Of a stretch of DNA of 64,000 bases, positions 9,121-17,755 are shown in pieces. The notes beneath the pieces are model-generated. The model was not told where the DNA came from, did no database searches, and worked only from the letters and a program-made list of their open reading frames with translations. Made by a program: the position numbers and the translations under genes. The stretch is from Doryteuthis pealeii (Eukaryota; Mollusca; Cephalopoda; Myopsida; Loliginidae). The stretch's first letter is position 1; every line of letters starts with the position of its first letter. The stretch spans positions 78,874,944-78,938,943 of the forward strand of contig CM042151.1 in NCBI GenBank assembly GCA_023376005.1, written 5' to 3'.

Positions 9121-9301
9121 TATAGATAAAAGGATAGGAAAACAACACAATATTCTGTTAAAGAGAAAACATTTTATATCATATTCATAGCTAATATTGA
9201 ACAATATTATCGAAATATTGTTCAATATTAGTTATGAATATGATATAAAATGTTTTCACTTTAACAGCATATTGTGTTGTTTTCATATCCTTTTATCTAT
9301 A
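9121..9301. mobile_element. 181-bp near-perfect palindrome
   Basis: Arms of about 86 bases (TATAGATAAAAGGATA... to CTAATATTGAACAATATT) mirror each other around a 5-base spacer near 9211-9215. Only a few mismatches are seen. Probably a foldback/MITE. Confidence 0.8.
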
Positions 9302-9325
9302 CATATATATATTTGCATACATGAG

Positions 9326-9538
9326 GGTTGCCTGAAAAGTTCATAGGCTGACCAAGATCCTCTCATAGAATGTGAACAAACAAGGTTTATTTTTTAGCAT
9401 AGTCTCCATTGCAATCTACACACTTCTTTCATAAGTGTTGCAGTGCTTGGATCCCATTGGTCAAAAAAGTCATCAACAGCAGATATGATATCATCATATG
9501 AAATTTTCAGCCTATGAAACTTTCAGCTCACCCTTATA
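9326..9538 (-). pseudogene. mariner transposase C-terminal relic with both TIRs
   Basis: GAGGGTTGCCTGAAAAGTTCATAGGCTG and its inverted partner CAGCCTATGAAACTTTCAGCTCACCCTTA flank the copy. On the minus strand a short frame reads KKCVDCNGDYAKK, which matches the conserved C terminus of mariner transposases. The DD(34)D catalytic core is absent, so this is an internally deleted non-autonomous copy. Confidence 0.75.
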
Positions 9539-9838
9539 TATCGTTTGGAGCAAATAAGGAAAACAAATGTGACTTCTAGATGGGCGGAATGAGGCAGTAT
9601 AGGATATTAAGAGTTAATCCTTTAATGTCAAACCCTGAGGCTTTAGTCTAAGTTTCTCACTCTGATCAACACTGGTAAACCAATGCAAGAAAAAAACAAA
9701 AAAAAAAAAAAGCATCACCTCAAAAAGTTTTTTAAAAACTTTTCTTTTTAAATGAGGAAAAAAAAAAAAAAAACCCAACTACATATGCTGTTAAATTTTA
9801 ACATCTTAAATTTTTTAAAAATTCTAAAATCAATTTCT

Positions 9839-10042
9839 TTTACAATAAATTTTCTGACGATGACCTAAGGTTGAAACTAGTTGAGAACAATTAAAAAATA
9901 AATAACAAAAGAAATACTCCTGTTTCTCATTTCTTGTTCATCTTATATAATAAGATGAAGAAGTGACAAACAGGAACGTTTTTTTTTTAATTGTTCTCAA
10001 CTAGTTTAAAACTTAGGCCAGTGTCAGAAATTTTCTTGTAAA
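9839..10042. mobile_element. foldback around 9950
   Basis: AAATTTTCTGAC..GACCTAAG..TTGAAACTAGTTGAGAACAATTA is mirrored by TTAATTGTTCTCAACTAGTTTAAAACTTAGGCC..GTCAGAAATTTTC. The centre is CATCTTATATAATAAGATG. Confidence 0.7.
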
Positions 10043-10519
10043 AATTGTATTTAGAAATTTTTTAATTATTTTACAAGCCACAAAAATAGGGTGAAAAAAT
10101 GTACTACTGGAAGTGGCAAGTCCATTTGTTCAGTGAAACCCATCTTTTGGTTAAATTCACCTGGATTGTTTTTTTCTATACATGATGAATTTTTGAAAGA
10201 TATATATACATATTTTCATTTCTAAACTGACAGTATAAAAAAAACTCCTGGCTCTATAATTTGTAATTTCGCCTGGAGAAAAAAAAAATACATAAAAAAA
10301 GAAAAGACCAAATGATATGCACCACCTGAAAATAATCAGTCGGTACTATTATAATGGTCAAAAGAAAATAAATACTGTAAGAGTTTCCTAAGTTAAATAT
10401 ACTAAAGTGCTCGATACACTAAGTAGAGCCAATAAATAATAAAGTAAGGCTGTTGAGAATATCTACCAAGATTTCTTGTAATGGATCATCAGGATAATTA
10501 GTAGAACTCTAGGTAGATT

Positions 10520-10700
10520 TTCTCTGACTCATTAGGCTTATTTTATTATATGTATGTATGTATATAAAGATAAACCTAATGAGTCAGATAAACCTACTTA
10601 GTTTCGCTTAGTGCTCTTCAGAGTCGGATCTTAGCCCTGAAGAGCACTAAGTGAAAATTTAATTAGGTTTATCTGACTCATTAGGTTTATCTTTATTATT
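10520..10700. repeat. hairpin with repeated flanks
   Basis: CTTAGTGCTCTTCAG and CTGAAGAGCACTAAG form a hairpin at 10611-10653. TAAACCTAATGAGTCAGATAAACC and its reverse complement lie on either side. There is no gene in 10043-11059; the rest is AT-rich sequence with a poly-A run at 10946-10970. Confidence 0.55.
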
Positions 10701-11064
10701 TGCTCTAATTAGGTATTGAACACTCTTTACTTATTAGCTATATGTATATAATTATATGTGAAAGAGAGAAAAAAAAAAATCAATACAGGTTAAATACAAA
10801 TATACACAAAGTCAAAGGAACAAGAAAATATTTAGAAATATAACATTTATTTCAATAAAAAAGATAATTTCTCATGATCAATACATTTACAAATTTGATA
10901 AAGCTAGAGATCATCTTAATAGGATCAAGTTAAAATTCCCATGTAAAAAAAAAAAAAAAAAAAAAAAAAACAAACACTTTTCTTTAACACATAATTGTTC
11001 AACTCATCATAAACTGTACACATAGTTACAGCTCATCACAATTCAGTTAAACTTCATTATACTC

Positions 11065-11252
11065 AGTGATGAGATGTCCCCCTTACATCATCTTTTTTCT
11101 TGCCTCATTCTGATCTCTTGCACAGTCACGTGATTCTCTGCCCTCTTTCCTTCTCTTTGTACTATGATTTGAATAAAAGAAGTTGTGTGTTAAATCGTCT
11201 CCATCTTGTTTTATACCTTTTACTACAAAGTGGTAAAAGACGTGACATTTCA
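11065..11252 (+). repeat. 5' LTR of the outer element
   Basis: It starts AGTGATGAGATGTCCCCC (the first base of the expected TG has changed) and ends GACATTTCA. It contains ATTTGAATAAAAG, a possible TATA or poly-A signal. The PBS TGGTGGCAGTGG starts at 11253. Confidence 0.85.
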
Positions 11253-11389
11253 TGGTGGCAGTGGTGAAAAGTAACTTCAAAGGAAGGAATACCAAGCAGA
11301 GCAAGAAGTAAATACTTTGGAAAAAAAAAAAAAAAAAAAAAAGAAAATACAAAGAAGAAAGCGGAAAAAAAATAATGGCGGCTACAACT

Positions 11390-12200
11390 ATCCTTCTACC
11401 CACGTTGGACTGGTAAAATGAAAATAAGCAGGATGCTTTCAGTGAGTGGTTTGATTTTATGACTTCGTATTTTTAATTAACAAAGTCGAAGAAAATTGAA
11501 ATACAATTACATACTTCTGAGTATAGGACCAAGGGGTCATGAGATTTTAAAAAATGCATTGCTCACAACGGAACAAAAAGAAAATTCTAAAGAGATATTC
11601 GAGACATTTGAGAAAAATTTAAGACAAAAACCAAACAAATGGGTCAAGCGACTAGAATTTTAGCAATGAAGCAAAATGAAGACTATCGACAAATAACTAG
11701 TGAGACTACAGACTAAAGCTGAGAGATGCAAATTTAATGCCAGTAAAGAGGAAAGAATCCTCGAACAAATAATAAAAGGTTTCAAGTGTGCAGAAGAAAG
11801 GCGGAATTTAATAAGTAAACCCGACCTCACACTAAAATTGGTAATTGAGAACATCAGAGCTTATGAGACGACTGTAAAAGACAACACACACAAAGATGCA
11901 AACGAAATATGAGCCGGAGTGTACCACGAGGTATCAAAAATAAACAGAGGGCCATGTACGAGATGTGGAAACAACCACGGTAAAAAAAAAAAGAAAGACT
12001 GCTACGCTTTTAACCAGGAGTGTAGAAAGTGCCACTGTCTACATCATTTTGAGGACTATTGCCTCACAAAAACACAGATACAAATTAACAGAAAAAATAT
12101 CCCTAACATATACAAGACTGGAAAAAATAGCCAGCACAAATTCCACAAGAAGCAGTACAACAAAAACAAAAAAAAAAATAAACGTTGCTCATTTAACTGA
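11390..12200 (+). pseudogene. outer element gag remnant
   Basis: The reading frame is broken by many stops and shifts; pieces at 11700-11912 and 11919-12200 are the longest. The second contains CTRCGNNHG...DCYAFNQECRKC, a Cys/His-rich box in the place where Gypsy gag has its zinc knuckle, which binds template RNA during particle assembly. It is followed at once by the protease segment, which supports the gag call. It cannot make a full product. Confidence 0.6.
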
Positions 12201-12300
12201 CACAGAGTCTGAACATAAAGACTTATATCTATATGTTGTGAACAAAAACGACATAGAAGTATTCACAAAATAGACTGTGTAGACAAGTGGAAACGAACAC

Positions 12301-12518
12301 AAAATAAAAATGAAAGTGGACACCGGAGCTAACGGAAATATAATTCCATCAGGAATTTTCAAAATAATGTACCCACAACAATATGGATACTGTAAAAATG
12401 GACAAAACTACCTTTATGGCAGTGAATGGCGCTAAAATACCACAGTATGGATCTATAAAATTAAAAATAAAACAAGGACTCACCAGCCATCCTAGCAAAA
12501 TTATATATATGCGACAAT
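12301..12518 (+). pseudogene. outer element aspartic protease, split by insertion
   Basis: Near 12310 the frame reads KVDTGANGNIIP, the retropepsin active-site signature (DTGA) with the usual hydrophobic strand after it. The frame then shifts. The downstream part ends where the inner element enters at 12519, and the expected continuation (ILGL motif of the retropepsin C-terminal region) resumes at 15025-15060 after the inner element. Confidence 0.7.
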
Positions 12519-12671
12519 TGTCATAATATGGTCTAAGGGATTGTAGATAAACTTTCATGTAAAAAGATAAAAAAGAAACACGACACTTCCTGTCTATGAT
12601 TCACTAATGCGTACCTTGGTTATCTTTTATCTCTCTCCTATTACTAACTGTTACGACCATAAATTAACACA
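12519..12671 (+). repeat. 5' LTR of inner element
   Basis: It is closely similar to 14863-15019, apart from small indels at the AAATAACCAGGATC stretch and in A/T runs. Confidence 0.85.
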
Positions 12672-12908
12672 TGGTGTTAGAGTGGATGAGTTTAAATACC
12701 ACAAATGAAACAAAGACCACAAATAACCAACAAACTGTCGCGGAAGAGGAAAACACACAAAAAAAAAAAAAAAAATAAAACGTAAGTAAAATGACTTACT
12801 CAAACCGTTGTCCGCCATTGTTGTGTATCGGATCTCATACCCATGAACGAACCTCGTCCATCACCCCAAACAAACATCAAAGCGAAATGGTGATTTACAC
12901 CTCCAAAG

Positions 12909-13495
12909 ATGGACTGGTCAAGTCCAGGAGACGTTTACAGAAGGTTTAAGTTATTTAAACAAAAATGTGGACTAATTTTCGAAGGTCTGCTGTGCGATAC
13001 CGAGGAGGAGGAAAAAAAAAAAGACTCATGCTCCTTTGGATTGACGACACGGGTCTCGAGATTTACAATGCAGCCACCTTTGACAATCCAGAGGATAGAC
13101 AAAAGCTAGAACCAGTTTTTAAAAAGCTGGAAACATACTGCAAACCCCAGAGTAACCAAATTATGGCTAGATACGACCTAAGAGTCCTCAAACAAGGTAA
13201 AATGATCATAGAGGAATTCGTCACCAAAGCAAAGCAACTAGTTGAGGAGGCTGGGTACCCTGAACAAATGAAGGAAGAAATGATGAGGGATACGCTGGTG
13301 TTCGGCGTAGGATCAGACCAGATCCGCAGTGACGTAATTAAAATAGGTGATACTCTCACTTACCAACAAATATACAACCTGGCAAAAATAGACGAGAGTA
13401 CCAGAGCACAGATGGAGGTTCTGTCCATAAACCCCAAGGACGAAGCAACCATAAACGAAGTCAAACGTGGACCTGGGCAAATAGCAATGACCTGA
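12909..13495 (+). pseudogene. inner element gag
   Basis: A first frame (12909-13015) begins MDWSSPGDVYRRFKLFKQKC, typical of the capsid N-terminal region of Gypsy gag. The A-rich tract at 13011-13021 shifts to the frame that continues to 13495. That second part (about 160 residues) has a helical capsid-like pattern (ARYDLRVLKQGKMIIEEFV, KAKQLVEEAGYPEQMKEEMM, RDTLVFGV) as in retrotransposon gag domains. Gag assembles the particle and packages RNA. One frameshift and a stop before the zinc knuckle make this copy inactive as it stands. Confidence 0.75.
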
Positions 13496-13567
13496 ACCCC
13501 AAAGTATACCACTACCCTAGACAAGAACAGGTACAGCAGACAACCAAACCCCACTGAAACAAGAGGC

Positions 13568-13783
13568 ATGGGTTGCTATGGATGCGGGGGAAACCACAAA
13601 CATAAGTACCAATGCCCTGCTAGGTCGGTACAGTGCAGCTACTGTGGGAAAGTAGGACACTACAAGCGGGTGTGCATAAAAAACAAAAGAAAACCCAACA
13701 GCAACTCAATGAAGTTCAAGGCCTGGAAGAATACCAAATGTACAAAAACTTCTCAGAAGGAGACGAGCCAGAACGGGCAATGA
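13568..13783 (+). pseudogene. inner element gag zinc knuckles
   Basis: In a different frame from the capsid part, two Cys/His boxes follow: CYGCGGNHKHKYQC (irregular CX2CX3HX5C) and CSYCGKVGHYKRVC (canonical CX2CX4HX4C). They bind nucleic acid in nucleocapsid proteins. A further frameshift separates them from gag proper. Confidence 0.8.
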
Positions 13784-13899
13784 ACAGCATTGGAACAATA
13801 AGCCCAGCAACAGAACCATACACTCGATTCACAAGTATGCAGACAAAATATTTGCATGCATCACAATAAAGATCCATAAACCACAGGGGAACACATGCA

Positions 13900-14135
13900 T
13901 CCTAACAGAAAACCAAATGAGGCTGTTACCATTCAAACCTGAAATAAGGAGGACACACACAATACTGAAGGGATATGGCGGATCTAAAATAAAAAAAAAC
14001 ATTGGGGCCACTGACCTTAAAATAACACACAGGAACAGAACAATAACAACAAGATTTGACATTGCAAGTGCACCCCCCCCCCCCGGCAGCCCCTCTATTC
14101 TTGGATGCAGGCAAGCACAAGAGCTAGGAATCATC
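13900..14135 (+). pseudogene. inner element protease C-terminal part
   Basis: The frame at 13917-14150 contains LKGYGGSKI, TTRFDIA and PSILGCRQAQELGI, matching the C-terminal region of retropepsins joined to RT in Gypsy polyproteins. The catalytic DTGA is not found upstream, so the active-site part seems deleted. A C(10) run at 14071-14084 interrupts it. Confidence 0.65.
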
Positions 14136-14146
14136 TGTCAGCCTAA

Positions 14147-14180
14147 ATGAGATTGAAAGGGCACAACATGCTAAAAAAAA

Positions 14181-14218
<38 letters not shown>

Positions 14219-14680
14219 ACAAAAGGACCTGCTAAAAAATACAGAATCTGTTTCAACAAAATAAGATGTTTCCCAGGGAGGAAATATCACATAAATTTGG
14301 TAGAAAATCCCAGGCCAGTGATACACTCACCCAGATCAGTCCCAATACACATCCTCCTACTATACAAAGCAGAGTTGGGGAAAATGGAGCCAATTTATGT
14401 AAGAGACACAATACGCAACATCTGGAGGCCTGGCACTGTCCTCAAACAGGCCAAAACCCAACAGGGAGCCAAGAACATACCTAAAAAACGTCAGAGGCAA
14501 GGTATACCAAAGAACAAGAGAACACCTCAAACCAAGACCAACCACAGACATAACCAACATACCAAGACAAGAAGCACCACCTACCCGACCCCGCATAGAA
14601 ACTACACAGATAAGGGAGCCCATAACAATGCCTACAGCAAACAAAAAACCAAACACACCAGCAGAAATTCCTGCTGAACA
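14147..14680 (+). pseudogene. inner element pol: RT start fused to integrase end
   Basis: After a 40-base A tract the frame has PGRKYHINL, PVIHSPRSVPIH and KAELGKME, the N-terminal finger region of Gypsy RT. It then passes directly to YVRDTIRNIWRPGTVLKQA, which belongs to the integrase C-terminal side. All of the RT palm (YxDD), RNase H and the integrase zinc/DDE core is missing. The remaining tail is Lys/Thr/Asn-rich and low in complexity. Confidence 0.7.
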
Positions 14681-14862
14681 CCCAAATACACCAAGAGGAA
14701 AACAACCCACACCAACTGCACTGGGACAATACCAGCTGCAGAGTTACACAACACGGTCAGGAAGAACCACTAAGATACCTGAAAAATACAAGGACTAATT
14801 CACACACACATATGCATGATCCCCCCCCCCCAAAAAAAAAAAATTATTCAAAAGGGGGGATA

Positions 14863-15019
14863 TGTCATAATATGGTCTAAGGGAAATAACCAGGATCATA
14901 GATAAACTTTCATGTAAAAAGATAAGAAACACGACACTTCCTGTCTATGATTCACTAATGTGTACTTGTTTATCTTATCTCTCTCCTATTACTAATTGTT
15001 ACGACCATAAATTAACACA
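14863..15019 (+). repeat. 3' LTR of inner element
   Basis: Begins right after the AAAGGGGGGATA polypurine end and stops at ACACA, followed by the ACAAT duplication. Confidence 0.85.
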
Positions 15020-15024
15020 ACAAT

Positions 15025-15270
15025 GACACAACTATTTTGGGTCTGAGACCGTGGATACAGCTAGGTTTGGTAAAAATAAACTGCAGTGTGACAACAGGAA
15101 ACAAAAAATTAGAAAATGTTGAGGACCTGGTAAATGAATATCCTGACAGATTCCAAGGTATTGGAAACTCCCCAGGAAAACAAAAATATACGTACAAGAA
15201 AATTCAACGCCAGTTGTCCAACCACAGAGAAAGTATCTTGTTCATCTAAAAGATGAATTAAAAAAGAACG
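15025..15270 (+). pseudogene. outer element protease end and RT start
   Basis: The frame at 15037-15249 has LGLRPWIQLGLV (retropepsin C-terminal region) and then EYPDRFQGIGNSPGK, the start of Gypsy RT. A further 60 bases still encode the finger region in another frame, then the sequence jumps into the 196-bp integrase-end repeat. The RT palm, RNase H and integrase core are absent. Confidence 0.7.
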
Positions 15271-15532
15271 GCTAAGCATCAACAGCAAAAAAATATTAAA
15301 ACAATATATTACAACAGGACTGAAAAAGATCTTCCTGAATAAGTAATAGGCAGTAAAGTAACTGCTCTATTAAGATAATACATGACTACCAGCAACGGTA
15401 ATAGACAGATGCACTGAACTGCGCAACTATATTATAAAAATGCAAAGTAGTGGACAGTTATTAAGACGGCTAAGCATCAACAGCAAAAAAAAATACAAAA
15501 ACAATATTACAACAGTGTTGTATCGGTCCAAG
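15271..15532 (+). repeat. 1.3 copies of the 196-bp integrase-end repeat
   Basis: GGCTAAGCATCAACAGCAAAAAAAT to AATATTACAACAG matches the units of the array at 17756-20293. It includes AGCAACGGTAATAGACAGATGC at about 15391. Confidence 0.85.
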
Positions 15533-15636
15533 GGAAATAACTCCTTTAGACACAATGACAGATGAACAAAAAGGCACCCATTCTATGACGGAAGGTGACA
15601 ACCCAATTCCGAATGAGTATGAAGTGTTAAAACACT
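15533..15636 (+). mobile_element. LTR-gag block A, left part
   Basis: TGTTGTATCGGTCCAAGG opens an LTR-like end; then a gag-like start (MTDEQKGTHSM in the intact frame of the sister copy) runs to the insertion point. It continues after the orphan element at 17202. Confidence 0.7.
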
Positions 15637-15970
15637 AGCCACTGGCCTTTTTGTCGTCTGCTAGGAGTTTTAAAAGCGAATTAAAAATAATTAAATCTAT
15701 TATTTAAGGTCAAACTTTGTTTAAATCGATAAGTAAATAAATTTTATACATTAAAAATCGTCCGAATTTCAACAAAAAGTTACGTTGAATTTATTTCGAT
15801 TTATCGTGTTCAATAATGGCTTTAAAATATTTTTAAAATACTTATAAACATTTCTTTTTAGAAATAAGTAAAGCGTTACTTTAAATACATATTCATTAAA
15901 TGTTACTGAAATTTTTCACACTCGTTTTAACTTTTAACCAGGGAAAATCCGTTTTTTGTATGTAAAAAAA

Positions 15971-16001
<31 letters not shown>

Positions 16002-17201
16002 TCAAAAATATATTAGTTTCATTGAAAATAAATTTGCGTATTATTTACGTTTCGTGTATGGTATTCCATAATTGCCATAATATTTTTTAAAAATTTGTGT
16101 TTTTTGATTGACGTAAAACCCGGTTTTTGACAAAATGAATTTAGCACCGTCTCCTAAAAATAAAGAACTTTTTAGAATTTTTTTTTTTACAATCTGATAG
16201 ATTGGTGTGCAATCGATAATAATCCATTGAAGGAAAAAAACAAAAATTAAAAACAAAAAATTTTAGATGTGGTTCCAGATAGTCCTGTCCAGCCAGACAT
16301 GACAAGAATTTAGAATTGCATTTTTTTTTTATTTTAGTTAAAAAAAAAAAATGTTAATTTAAAGATAAAAGTAAGAAAACATCAATTAGAATATTTTTAA
16401 TTAAAAAGGAATAATTGAATTAAAAATAGTAATAATGAAATGAACTTACCTTAACTTATTAGATATTGAATCTTTCGGTTAAATTACTGACACAAACAAT
16501 AACTCTCCTGAATAGAGAGGAAAATATTTTATGTTTTTAAAACATAAAACATTTGGCCTTCCATAGAATTATTGGTCAAACATTCTGGTTTTTTTTATTG
16601 AAAATCAATTCAATTGTTTTAAAATATGTGGCCTCGATATTAAGTTTAAAATGTTATATTTTTAGTTTCTAGAAATAAATATCTATTTAATGCAAACCTT
16701 ACTTTATACTCTAGAGTTAATAAGTTTTGAAGAAAAAATATCGATATATAATTTTTTTTTAATAAGATAATAGTCAAATAATTATGGAAATGAGTAAAAA
16801 AGAAATCTCCGAAAAAAATTATTTTATATTTTTTTTTACATTTTATTTTTCGATTTTCAGTACTTATTTTCTCATAGGAGCTCCACCGTAAAAAAAATTT
16901 TTTTGTTTCAATTCATAACTTTTATCTCTTTATTTATACTGTAATTAGTATCAAGTTAGGACCAACTTGAAGCAATGTTATGCCCCCAACATAAGGGGGG
17001 TCAAAATTAAGTGACCTGAAAAAAATGAGAAAGTTTTAAAATAAAATAAATAATGCATTATAAAGATCATTCATCGATACATAAACACTGAAAATTTCAT
17101 TAAAATCCAATAATTCCCTGATTTTTGGTAAATTATTTTCTGTAGGGGGGCTGAAGTCATTTTGTCAAAAAAGAATTTTAGCCTCCGTTTGCTAGTCCCT
17201 A
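15637..17201 (+). mobile_element. orphan element X, 1565 bp, 9-bp TSD
   Basis: TAAAACACT is present at 15628-15636 and again at 17202-17210. The uninterrupted sister block at 20411-20419 has it once, so the borders are exact. The element is AT-rich, with poly-A at 15965-15998, and has no coding frame that I recognise. One end reads AGCCACTGGCCTTTTTGTCG; the other ends in CTAGTCCCTATA. Related copies lie at 47882-48930 (inverted), 32730-33080, 45960-46330 and 59745-60560. A 9-bp duplication is what Mutator-like transposases make, but clear TIRs are lacking, so I leave it unclassified. Confidence 0.8.
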
Positions 17202-17755
17202 TAAAACACTCATTCAACAATCAGTTTATACCCAAACAGAACGCGGTATACGAAACTTTCAAATTTCGCCAACTAAAACAAAAGGATGGAGAGAGCATGG
17301 ACTCATACCACGTTCGGTTACGCACCGCCGCAGTAAACTGCGGATTTCCAATAAAGAAAATGAAATTCTCGGACAAATAATCCTAGGATGCACATCACAA
17401 GGACTTTGAAGGAAAGTCCTGAAAGACAATTTAACTCTCACACAGTTACTTGATGAGGCTCGTGGCATTGAACTTGCCGAAAGCCGCGCTGGGTCAATAG
17501 AAATGAACACAGCTAGTACAGAAAATGCATACGCTATCCAAGGCCAAAATAGACGGTCAGGAAGCTCAGAGTTAAATCAACACAGGCCTTACTGTCCAGA
17601 ATGTCACCATAGCAGCCAAAATGACTCACATTCAAAAACCCAGAAACCCAAAACAAATCCCTTTAGTTTTGTTAAAGGTTAGTTTCCGGTACAGTGTTTC
17701 CAAAATAAAGCTGTTGATTATTTTACTCCCGTGTTCAGGATTATTTAAATACAAT
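17202..17755 (+). mobile_element. LTR-gag block A, right part
   Basis: Matches 20411-20972 almost base for base. The gag-like pieces include QNAVYETFKFRQLKQKDGES and, in another frame, LTLTQLLDEARGIEL. It ends in an LTR-like tail (TTAGTTTCCGGTACAGTG, GTGTTCAGGATTATTTAAA, CAATAAACA). Confidence 0.7.

Larger units (their letters stand above)
12519..15019 (+). mobile_element. inner LTR retrotransposon, 2.5 kb, TSD ACAAT
   Basis: Short LTRs at 12519-12671 and 14863-15019 begin TGTCATAATATGG and end AATTAACACA. ACAAT is duplicated at 12514-12518 and 15020-15024. A PBS (TGGTGTTAGAGTGG) follows the first LTR, and a polypurine tract (AAAGGGGGGA, 14851-14860) precedes the second. The internal order is gag, zinc knuckle, protease tail, start of RT and end of integrase, so it is an internally deleted Gypsy-type copy. 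It sits in the same orientation inside the outer element's protease gene. Confidence 0.88.

Noticed and set aside
13063..14729. Minus-strand frames of 69-116 residues over the inner retroelement
   Set aside because: They are shadows of the gag and pol code on the plus strand.
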